A DNA stretch of 64,000 nt from NCBI GenBank assembly GCA_014706295.1, contig JACSVZ010000007.1, positions 5,077,699 through 5,141,698 of the forward strand. The letters are read 5' to 3'. This document shows positions 41,550 through 51,500 of the stretch, piece after piece. Source of the stretch: Lycocorax pyrrhopterus obiensis (Eukaryota > Chordata > Aves > Passeriformes > Paradisaeidae). The notes beneath the pieces were generated by a model. It saw only the letters and a list, made by a program, of their open reading frames with translations. It was not told the DNA's origin and ran no database searches. Within the stretch, counting starts at the first letter, position 1; the number at the start of each line of letters is the position of its first letter. The position numbers were made by a program, and so were the translations under genes.

Positions 41550-41830
41550 GAGATTCAAAGGGTAAATGCTACAACAAAAGAAATTTAAATAAGTCGTAAT
41601 TGGTGTAGCCAAGTATAATTTCATTTTCTCTTAAAACTAATTAGTCATAACAGTCGGATTTTGTTATTAGTGAAATTACTTAATCTTTCACAAACTATTT
41701 TCCTATCATTCCCTTTTAAAATCTCTCTTTTGGTGCATACATCCATTTATTACAAAAATCTACACCTAATGTAAGTGCGAAAGATTTGTTTATTATCTTT
41801 GCCGGTATTAAATATTCTCTAAGTTTACAG
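41550..41830. promoter_or_regulatory. AT-rich island 2 kb upstream with homeodomain motifs
   Basis: About 280 AT-rich bases lie between CpG-rich blocks. GTCGTAAT at 41593-41600 matches the posterior HOX (paralogue 9-13) type of site. AACTAATTAGTC and several further ATTA cores follow. This is a candidate upstream enhancer; conservation was not tested. Confidence 0.3.
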
Positions 41831-41879
41831 GATGTGCCACTTCAGAGTCCACGGCAAAGTAAAGCACCCTCGGACGGCA

Positions 41880-42070
41880 CTTGTGGAGGCAGCCCGTGCC
41901 CGTGCCGGGGGATCGCGCTGACCTCGCTGGCACCGCGGGCTCCGGCGCTTGCTCCCGCTCTGCCTCCCGCTCTGGCCGCACCGGGGCTCCCGCACTCCGC
42001 CGTCTCCCCCTGCCCGGGACCCGCAGGGGCCCCGCGGGGCCGCGGGGAGGTGCGGGTTCGGGAGAGGGGC
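41880..42070. other. CpG-rich block upstream of WT1
   Basis: This is a short GC-dense block between AT-rich DNA and the CR1 tail fragment. No gene was recognised. Confidence 0.6.
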
Positions 42071-42110
42071 TGCTGCTGGCTTTGCTCGTTTCTGTGACGG
42101 ACCGACACAT

Positions 42111-42173
42111 GAGGTTGATTGAACTTTAAAGGTGTTTCACAGCCTAAACGATTTTATGATTGATTCTATGATC
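42111..42173 (+). mobile_element. CR1 LINE 3' terminal fragment
   Basis: Sixty-three bases resemble the 3' end of avian CR1: GGTTGATTGAACTTTAAAGG, then CAGCCTAAACGATTTTATGA and TTGATTCTATGATC. The ATTCTATGAT octamer/decamer repeat is the CR1 terminus. The fragment is severely 5'-truncated and old, and lies 2.5 kb upstream of WT1 in the CpG domain. Confidence 0.75.
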
Positions 42174-42489
42174 TCCGGCTCTACGATGGACACCGTACAT
42201 ACAGGAATGGAAGTCTTTGGCCAGCCTAGGCGGGGTATTTAATTTCCCATGAAAGCTAGAGCTCTCTAGGAGCAAACAGAAAATGCGTTTCCCGTAGTGG
42301 GCTGTTTTTCGAGCTAGCGTGGGGGTTTTCTCTTTTCTTGAAATAACCTAGCTTGATAAATCATCTTGAAAGGGAAAAATGTTTTCTTGATCACTTAGCT
42401 CTGCATTATTCCACCTGGGAGGAAGAACTGCCGAAGTCTTTCCAAATCTTCGCCTCTCGCACTTTCCAGCAGTGAAACAAGACGACCCC

Positions 42490-43060
42490 TTGGCCATCAG
42501 TGCATCCTTCCTCCCCGCGGCTGCCAGCAACCCCGGCGAGGCTGGGGGGGACTCCGGGGCTGCCAGTTCAGCTCAGCTCCGCTCAGCTCAGCTCCGCTCA
42601 GCTCAGCCCTGGGCTGCGCCAAGTCCCGGCACCTGCGCCCTCCCGGGCCACCTCAGCCGTGCGGGACACGGAGCGCGCCCGCCGCGAACGCGTCCCGGGG
42701 GCGTCCCGGGAGAAATCCTCAGCAGCGGAGCCTGAGGAGGGGGAGGAAAGCCTGGACTCTTCTATCTCGGGACGGGCCGAGGACTTTTGGGAAACGGCCA
42801 GCGTCACTTTCCGCAGCCATTCCCGTCTAGCCAGCGCCAGGGAGAGCGCAGAATCTCCCGGCCCGCTGCACTCCTCTAACACGCTGGCAGCAGCTCCCCT
42901 CGGGGGCGCGCGGCATGCCGAGAGGGGCTGCTCCCTCCGTGCTGGAGGCATTTGCCTGCCTCTTCCCCAGACATCCCGACCCCGATTCCAGTCATACTCC
43001 GGCGTAAATCGCTCCAGGTCTCGCACACCGGGCGCCCGCGTCCGGGCTTGGGTGCCCAGT
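42490..43060. other. CpG-rich block upstream of WT1
   Basis: This GC-dense block includes the AGCTC pentamer array. Open frames on both strands are composition effects. It is part of the broad CpG domain. Confidence 0.6.
42570..42609 (+). repeat. AGCTC pentamer array
   Basis: Eight pentamers follow the pattern AGCTC AGCTC CGCTC with a 15-base period. The minus strand reads GAGCT/GAGCG repeats. It lies in a CpG-rich block upstream of WT1. Confidence 0.9.
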
Positions 43061-43159
43061 TGAAAGCAATGGCCAGGGAGATGGCGGTTCAGGGACAGCA
43101 TCTCCTTTGTCAGTGTCCAGAGCCAGGCGGTTCGGAGCATTTTGCCCTGTCCCCTCCAA

Positions 43160-43330
43160 ACACGGTCCGATCCAAATCTCTGACAGGCTTCATTGCCCGC
43201 TGCTCCATAGCTGAGGTAATTCCTGATAATGCTCAATCTTCGATTGTGCTCGAAGGCACACTCTGCAAGATTAAACAATAGCTGGAGGAGGATGATTCTA
43301 CTGAGAGTCACACTCGAGCCCAAGAAAAAC
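43160..43330. promoter_or_regulatory. AT-richer island 3.6 kb upstream, candidate conserved element
   Basis: This island is flanked by GC-rich DNA. It contains GAGGTAATTCCTGATAATGC and a SOX-like AACAATAG near 43274-43281. Its complex, non-repetitive sequence looks like a conserved non-coding element. This was not tested. Confidence 0.28.
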
Positions 43331-43639
43331 GGGCTCGGGAACCTGCTTCAACCTGAGCACCGCTGCGGCACCTCCCCAGGCGACGTTTTCGCGTTCCGCT
43401 CCCCTCTGCCTTGCTAACCAATTAAGGGACCGGTAATTCTTACTAAACTCCTAAATGATCCCCCCGCGGTTCGGAGGTGGGCGAGACAGACTGAAACAGA
43501 GATAAATCCCCAGCCCTTCCCCTCCTGCTCACGCTGCTCACAGCACGCAGGAGGACCTGTCTGCTTTCACTCAGGGAGCTGATCAGAGTTTGATTATTTG
43601 AGTGCCAAGAGCAGCAGAAACAAAGCTGCGAAGCATCTC

Positions 43640-44183
43640 CAGGAGCTCAGGGAGCAGAGGGGAAGGAACTCATCACGGCGGGCCCAATCCCGCATTTCTC
43701 GCTGCCGAGCGCTGCGGGCACCACCGGGAGCCGGGAGCCGCCGGCAAGGCGGGACCAGCCTTCCCTGTCCGGGCTGACGGGGGCACTGGAACGCTTTCGA
43801 GCTGCGTAGAGGCTATTTTGTTTATCCTTTGAGGCTAAAAGAGGGGGCTTTTGATGCACAGAGAAGCAAAGGTGCGTGACCTCTCCCCGTCTCTCCGCTG
43901 ACGGGAGCGGGGCACTGCTGGGTGGGGCGCTGCGACCCCTCCGAGGCGCGGAGCCCGCGGGGATGGCGAACAGCCATCGACGGCGAGCAGCCGCACCGGG
44001 GCTGCGCGGCGGGGAGCCCCAGCCCCCGCGGGGTCCTGCACATCTCCCTTCGCCCCGGCTCTTCCTCCGCTCAGCCGGGGCAGCGCGGCCCGGGGCAGCC
44101 GCCCCAGCGCCGAGACCGCCGTGCAGCGGCGGCGGGCGGCGGGCGGCGGGCCGCGGGCCGGGCCCGGCCGGCGGGGCTCGGGC
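43640..44183. other. CpG-rich block upstream of WT1
   Basis: This is highly GC-rich sequence; its open frames in several phases are not credible genes. It borders the AT-rich island at 44184. Confidence 0.6.
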
Positions 44184-44262
44184 CATTATTGTACCGTAAA
44201 TCTTGGAAACGCTGGAACTAATTACGGAGAGGATATGTCTCAATTTGTTCCGCATTAGTGCC
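44184..44262. promoter_or_regulatory. AT-richer island inside a CpG block, candidate conserved element
   Basis: About 80 bases of balanced composition are inserted in sequence of very high GC. They include CATTATTGTACCGTAAATC and GAACTAATTACGGAG with a homeodomain core TAATTA. The abrupt composition switch suggests a constrained regulatory element. Confidence 0.3.
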
Positions 44263-44526
44263 GCGCCGGGACGCAGGCACCGAGCACGGGAAATTGATGG
44301 GCCCGGCCCGGCCCAGCCCCGCAGAGACGGCGGCCCTGACCCCGCGTTCAACCCGGGGGGCGGCCCCGCTCCGCCTCCCGCACCTGCGGGGCCCCGAGGC
44401 CGCCGCCGTGCCCAGCCCGCCCCCGGGCGATGCCCGCTGCAGCGCCGAGCCTGCGAGCGGGGCTGCGGCCAGGAACGAGGTACCACGCGGGCTCCGGGAA
44501 ATTTATTAGCGTGCTGCTAGGACGAG

Positions 44527-44547
44527 GCTCGGTATAAATCACCGAGC
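44527..44547 (+). promoter_or_regulatory. Hairpin carrying a TATA box at the edge of the CpG domain
   Basis: The arms GCTCGGT (44527-44533) and ACCGAGC (44541-44547) enclose ATAAATC, so TATAAA (44533-44538) sits at the loop. It lies at the distal edge of the upstream CpG domain and could start a plus-strand transcript near 44563. No transcript evidence is available. Confidence 0.25.
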
Positions 44548-44639
44548 TGTATAGGGCCATAAAGCATCCCTGTGTATCCCGCCCTCGGCGGGGTTCTGGT
44601 GAATAGGAGTTCATGGAAAGCTGGGTATCAGTAACATCT

Positions 44640-47619
44640 TTCAGATCTGGAGTATGTGACGTTTTTAAAGTCTTAGATATACAATGGGATATACTTACGG
44701 AGCAGCTAAAACTATTACATAGTTTTTTTATAGGTACTTGGTACTTAAATACAAAAGAAATTTTGGGGAAAAAAGCTCTTAGGTAATATGCTCAGTTCTC
44801 AGCATTTCCGCTAATGGCTTTGAAAGTAATAAAATTATTATTTTGGTAGGAGAAAATAAAAATATTCTAAAACGTCATACATTATAAATGGGTGTATGGT
44901 AACTGAGATCTAAGGAATTAATTTCTCCCAGGTCATAGAACGCAGATCCCACTGTAAAGGCACACTGAACTCTAAATGTAATAATAGAGAAACACATCAG
45001 TAACAACACCCGGCATCAACACTAATTCAAATAATTCTTTGAGCCACCTGGGACACCATCTTTGAATATGGATACACACTGGAAATGTAAACCAAACATT
45101 CCTATATTCAGAAGAATTATAAAGGCTCCAGCTGAAGAGGACACACTGCAGTATCCCTGGTACCTCATGGGTAAGGTAAAGCACCCACAGCCTCAGGTCT
45201 CACTAATTCTTGGGTATTACAGGACAGGGACAGAAGATGAATTGTCCTTTACCAATTTCTTCAGCAGATTGGCCATAGCATGTTTTCCAAAACACTAACC
45301 GTCCATGCCTTTTATCTACCAACTTAATTCTTTAACAAACACACTTTAACAACACAAGCAAAGTCCAAATCTCCCTTTGTTCTTGCAAAGCCCTTTTGCA
45401 GCCCTGTGCATAAATTCACTCCTCACCAGTTGTCCTCAGTGGGAAACAAGAGGACTCCAGCAGCTGCTCTGTCTTAGCTGGGGATCTAAACCTCTTTTCA
45501 CTGGGTTTTGTTCTCATCCTACACACCTCAGAGACATTCATCCATGTAAGCCCTTGCCTAAAAATGCTGTTGAGCAAGTGTTCCCGCTGAAATCAGCACC
45601 TGAGGATGTCAGTCCACCAGGACTTGTACCACACAGTGGGGAAGGCCAAACACATCCCCCGCCTGAAGATGTTTGGTGAGTGTAGAAGACAAGCAGTGGG
45701 GGCAATGTGCTTAGTGCCTAAAGCAGAATAAAAACAAAAGCTCCTGGGTTCTGTTCAATACCTTCTGCACACCCCAGCGGAATGGAAGAGGTGACAGCAG
45801 TTTTGCCAGAACAATGGGGGTCCCCAGCAGTACTTGTGGAGTGCTTGGAGACCTTGGGTAAGCAAAGGCAGATGGTTGCATTTTGCAGCACAGCTCTGTG
45901 TGATGTGTCAGTGCTGTGATCTGTGAGGGGGTGGCAGGGCTGGAGCTGGAGAGCTGTTGCAACACGGTGAGTCCCTCCTCCCAGCCCCAGCAGCACAGCA
46001 CAGCCAACACCCACGGCTCCTTCACAGCCTGGGCAGACATTCCACTGCCCCCAGCGCCCCAGCACAGCCCTTTGGCTTCCTTAGAAACTGAGCAAACCCA
46101 GTCCTTCATAACCACAGCTACATGAAGCTGTGTGTGTCTCTTCTCTCTCTGGACTGCACGTACTGATACGTGTGGATTGCAGCAATACACGCGAGGCAGA
46201 GAAGCTCATTTTACTCATCTAGATGGCTGGAAGCAACAGGCAGCAAAAATATACCCCCAGCTGAAACAAGAGGTTTCCCAGTTCTTAATTCTGAGGCTTC
46301 CCACTCAATGTGGCTTTTGGTCAAACCCGAAGCTTTACAGGCAGTCTCTCCCCTGCATGGGTATGGGACATCTGGTCTGGACGTGAGTGTGAAAGGCCAT
46401 CTGAAAAGTCCGTGGCTTTAGGGCATCAGCCCAAGAGAGATCTGCTGCAAGCAGGGACAGAAGCCACAGAATCAAGTGCAATTCAGATGGGCTGCAACTG
46501 TCACTGTTTTCACATTTGGGACTGTCACTGTCCAGCTGCAGCCTCTGCTGACCCCGCTGCCACTGTCTCACAAAGCTCATGCTGAGATGAGCTATGCAGG
46601 GACAGCTTGAGATGAAGCTTGCAGGGAGAGGTGGGGGAAGAAAGGAGAGGAGAGAGGGAACCCACATGTTGAACTTGCCTTAGAAGTCAAATTTCTTCTT
46701 CATGAGATGCAGGACATTCCTTTCCCTTCAGATTTTATGTATGTTTGATTGCACTAAATTCATCTGAGTACTGCTATGACACAGGAATTAAAAGCACCGA
46801 GAGTTTGCTGTAGCTGTTGAGTCATGGGCACGGACTGATCAAATCTACTGCTTGTTTTTCTTCCTATTACATGAAAGCAGAGTTCAATAAAGTTCAGATC
46901 GGAACTAAGACCTATTTTGTGATGTCTTGACAAACCTTTCCTGATATATTTATCACATATTAGTCAGAAAGAAAGAAGCACAAAGGAACCCTGTCAACTT
47001 GTTATTTATGTTTTTTAAATCAAATAGTGAAAGGAATGAGCAAGTAAGTGTGATTCCTTTCTCTAGATTGCAGCATCATAGATTAATAGCTCTATGAACA
47101 GATTTGCAAGTAGCACCATCATGCTAGTCAAGATATTAAAAAAGTTTATGAGCAGTTGCTTAGTAAAAACAAGATAAAGCCTATGGAAATCTGATACTGG
47201 TCAATGGTGCATTTATTCAAAACATAATACTCACTTCAAGTCCCCATAAATCCTTTGCAAATGAAACTTCCATTGTGATCACTGTTCCAGATCTAAATGA
47301 TTTATTTTTTTTTTTCCTTTGGTAGACATTAGATATATCTCAGAATGTAGAAGTTATGTACCTACTGATACGGAGTTAGTCATGCACCCATGAGGTAATA
47401 AATATTAAATTTGAATAAGAAGATATTTCAAAGAAGGACTATTTTCTACAAGAATTTTTCTTTAACATTTATTTGTGGATTAACTTGCATGAAAAATCTC
47501 ACACTTCTGTGTGACTTGTTTCAAATTCAGGGCTTCCACAGTTCCAAACTGTGAAAGTTCTTGGGAGCAAAGCAGACATTGGATTGTGTGCAGTTTCAAA
47601 ACTGAGTTCTTAGCAATAT
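44640..47619. other. Intergenic DNA upstream of WT1
   Basis: This is AT-richer sequence with no recognised gene, repeat family or RNA. Its short open frames lack similarity to known proteins. Confidence 0.6.
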
Positions 47620-48562
47620 TTAGAATGAAAGAATGCTTTGGGCTGGAAATGGCTACAAAGATCATCTTGTTCCAACCCCCCTGGTGTGGGCAGGGACACC
47701 TTCCACTACACCAGATTACTTCAAGCCCCATCCAATCTGACCTTGAACACTTCCTGGAATGGGGCATCCACAGCTTCTCTGGGCAACCTGTGCTAGGGCC
47801 TCCACAGTAAAGAATTTCTTCTGAATATCCAATCTATTCCTGCCCTCTGTCAGTGCACAGCCATTCCCCTGTGTCCTGCTTCTCCATGCCCTTGTGAAAA
47901 GTCCCTCTCCAGCTCTCTTGTAGCCCCTTTAGGCACTGGAAAGCTGCTGGAAGTTCCCCCTGAAGCCTTCTCCTCTCCAGGCTGAACAACCCCAATTCTC
48001 AGCCTGTCTTCACAAGAAAGGTGCTCCAGCCCTCTGAGCATCTTCGTGGCCTCCTCTGGACCCAATCCAGCAGGTCTGTGCCCTTTTTTTGTTGGGTGCC
48101 CCAGAGCTGGATGCAGTGCTCCAGGTGGGGTCTCACCAGAGCAGAGCACAGGGGCAGAATCCCCTCCCTTGACCTGCTGCCCACGGTGCTCTGGATGCAG
48201 CCCAGGGTACATTTGGCTTTCTGGGCTGTGCGTGCACATTCCAGGTCCTGCTGAGCTTCTGGTCAGCCACCACCTCCAAGTCCTTCTCCTCAGGGCTGGG
48301 GCAATCCATTCTCTGCCCGGCCTGTGTTTGTGCTGGGGATTGCCCCAGCCCAGGTGCAGGACCTTGCTCTTGGCCCTGCTGAACTCCACGAGGTTCTCCC
48401 GAGCCTCTCCAGCCTGTCAGTGTCCCTCTGGATGGCATCCCTTCCCTCCAGTGTGCCAGCTGCAGCACACAGCCTGGTGTTGTCAGTAAACCTGCTGAGG
48501 GTGATCTCCATCCCACTGTCCATGTCACTGACAGAGAAGTTGAACAGCACTGATCCCAATTT
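47620..48562 (-). mobile_element. CR1 LINE retrotransposon, 5'-truncated
   Basis: About 940 bases match the 3' part of a chicken repeat 1 (CR1) non-LTR retrotransposon in minus orientation. The 3' UTR end contains the typical GGTTGGAACAAGATGATCTT at about 47682-47663 and ends in a degraded ATTCT-rich tail near 47620. Upstream lies the C-terminal half of the ORF2 reverse transcriptase. The 5' end near 48562 is a usual LINE truncation. This family marks the genome as bird or other reptile. Confidence 0.93.
47990..48559 (-). pseudogene. CR1 ORF2 reverse transcriptase remnant
   Basis: Two minus-strand frames carry pieces of the CR1 reverse transcriptase and its C-terminal region. One (48290-48559) includes TLEGRDAIQRDTDRLERLGR. 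Another (about 47999-48184) includes ILPLCSALVRPHLEHCIQLW. The catalytic FADD-type box has decayed to FTDN. Frameshifts and the missing 5' half make it inactive. It belongs to the CR1 copy and is not a host gene. Confidence 0.88.
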
Positions 48563-51500
48563 GTCTCAGTTTCACCCTGAGCAGCAGCAGCCTTTGCAGT
48601 TTCTATGTGCTTTTGAGGAAATGGGTCCTACTGCTCTGAGAAGCTGCCTGAAAACAAGGAATGTACTGAAAGGCCAAGCAGAAGAGACCCACCAGGAAAG
48701 CAGCCTGTCAACCCGTTTTTCTGACTTCATGATCTGAGCTCCCCAGTTTATAGAAGCCATGTGGTCTTCACTGCCTCTGGGTTTTTGAACGCTTCTTTCC
48801 TAAATGCTCAAACACAAATGGACTCTGTCATAAACTTACTCTCAGAACCTCTGGGCAGAAGTCAAAATAAGTTCAGCAAATTGGTTGGATATCAGCTAAA
48901 AACACACTTAATTTTTCATCCGATAAACTTCTCTCAGAGGAACTACTGTAGTCAGCTTTAGCCAGACACCAGATCTATAATGAAATAATTCTATGGTTGG
49001 GTAACATGAACACCCCGTAATAGCTACATCTGCTTTATCATGGAATGAAAGTTCTTGAATAAGTTGGATAAGTTCTCTGGCCAAATAAAGATTTCAGAGT
49101 ATTTAACACTTGCAACATGCTCCACTCCAACACTGTATCAGTAATATCAATCCAGATATTATAAAGGGTTGGGCTCAGAGTTACGAGGACATGCACAAAG
49201 CCATCTGCAATTGCCACCTAATGCATCTTCAGAGCTTGTGTCACTTTGGACAGTTCAATCCAACCTTGCAGTCTCCTGCCCTTAGCATCAAAAAACCAGG
49301 ATCAACCCCACAGCCTCAGAGGAGGTAGATTTGCATGCACAAGCTCAGAGGAGGTAGATTTTCTTCAAGATCTGTAATATTATTTAGCAAGCCTAACTAA
49401 AACAGAAGCCAGAGGCCAGCCAGCACACAAGAGATTCTCTGGGCTGCCCAGCAAATCCAGGAGATTCTAGGAACCTCAAACACAGTTAAAAGAGGGAAGC
49501 ACTATCCACTCCTGGATGCCACGTTATTAGGTGACTAAGAGCTGTGCATTGTGAGGCTCTGAACAGTCTTGTACAACTTTTCCCAAATCACAGAAGTCCC
49601 CTGGGAAACCTCAGAAATCAAACAAGATCTTGCGGTCAGGAAGCTTTTCTTCATCCAGCCGATTTTATTTCCCCTTCATCATCCCATCTATTACTCATTA
49701 CATCCTCCTGCCAAACTCGACTTAGTTCTTCTGTCTCTCTCTCATGCTTCCATGTTTCAGTTACATATAGACCATTATACTCTTTCACACAAGCTTTTCC
49801 TATCTCTTATTCATGCTGCACACATTTAGTCCTTTCCATTTTTTCCTGCTGCCCTCCTAACAGCACCTCTGCTGAATAGAAGCACTCCAAATTGAACAGA
49901 TATTCTACAATTATATTTGGCAGTCTCTAAATGTAGAGACATGCAATCCAATGATTAAATCACCTTGAACAACTGAATGAGAGTTCAAAGCCATAAAATT
50001 GTCAAATCGGGACAGGGAACTTTGGATGACACTGAAAGATCAACTTCACAGGAAGCCCTCAAGTAATGATGTATTTTAAAAAAAGCCCAAGTTTGCTTTA
50101 CAGTCCTTGTCTCAAGGAATGTGTTGTTAGGTACACATCTGCAGTGATTTTTATGCACAAAATAGTTTAGAAGTGTTCTGCCACTGTGACATCAGGCAGA
50201 TACTGCTAAGTGCATACTACCCTTACAGTCTTATAATATATTCTTGAGCTACAACATAATTATTGTTCCAAGATGTATACTGAAGTTCATGTAAAGGCAA
50301 CTTTTTACCCAACTAAATCACTTATTGTTGAGCAACTCATGTCTAAGACATTAGAACACCACTGCGTTACACAGTTACAATAATTTGCTCCTATGATCAT
50401 ATCCTGCTCAAAGATACAGCTTCCACAGCTTTCCCTGCTAGAAACTGCTAGAATGTGGGTTTTATCCATAAACAAGGCAAGGTCATTCCAGAGCATTTTG
50501 CAAATCATATTTCATCTACATGACTTACAATTTTATAAGCTTAGTTTGAAAGACTTCAATTTTAGTCATCTGAAGACAATGAATATAGTAATTTATCTCT
50601 TTGAAACCCGGGAGCACTATATATTTGGAATTGGGTTTACATACAGTTAGTAAGTACAATTATCTAGACATCCATTTTTGCTAAACTTTATGAGCTTTAT
50701 GATGAGATATGGATAATGGGGTGTGCTTGTGTAAGGTCCATTTGGGATCACTGAAAGTTTCACCATGACTGGGAGAAGGGCGATGGCTGCAGAAATAAGA
50801 CAGCTACTACGTGACCTGTGGGAGCTCTCAACACCTGAGCAAGAAACATCTGGGCAGCTTTCAAAATGAAAAGGGCAACTGGCAGAGTTAAAGGATCATG
50901 AATACCCAAAAGCAGGAGACATCCCAGTAAAGCACCTGCATCTACCTGCTAAGCCTGGACCTCTGTGGAGTACGAATGGTACATAATGTGCATTTCCCAA
51001 GCCAAGCCCAAATATTTATGCTACAATTACATTTTTGCAGGATGGTTTCTGTCTTTCCATAAAGCTTTCCCTCTTTCCTCAACTTCTGTGCTTGTTCTCC
51101 CCCTCCCTGAATGCATTCTTGTCATAAAAAAGAAGGTTGCACACCACTCCAGTCTTTCCTAGGTAACTGAAAGGAGCTGCACAGCACAGAACATTTGTCA
51201 ATCATTTTTATTCCAAAGACACAAGGTGCTCTGATTCCCTGGCATGTGTTTACCAGGAAAAAAGGGGGTGAAGACAGTCTTAGCCCTCCTGTCCTCACCA
51301 TGGGCTGCTGCAGCACATGGCTCTGCCTCACCTCCTGCAGGACTCTCGGCTGTTCTCTGACTTCTCCCACTGTGAACTGGGGTCACGTTCTCTCCTGACT
51401 GTGGCCAGAAAAAAAATAGATGGCACAAGGTATGCAAGGTATCAGGCCCATGACCGCTGACAAATCTTTAAGTACTTCTGTGGATTATGTTGGGAGCGTA

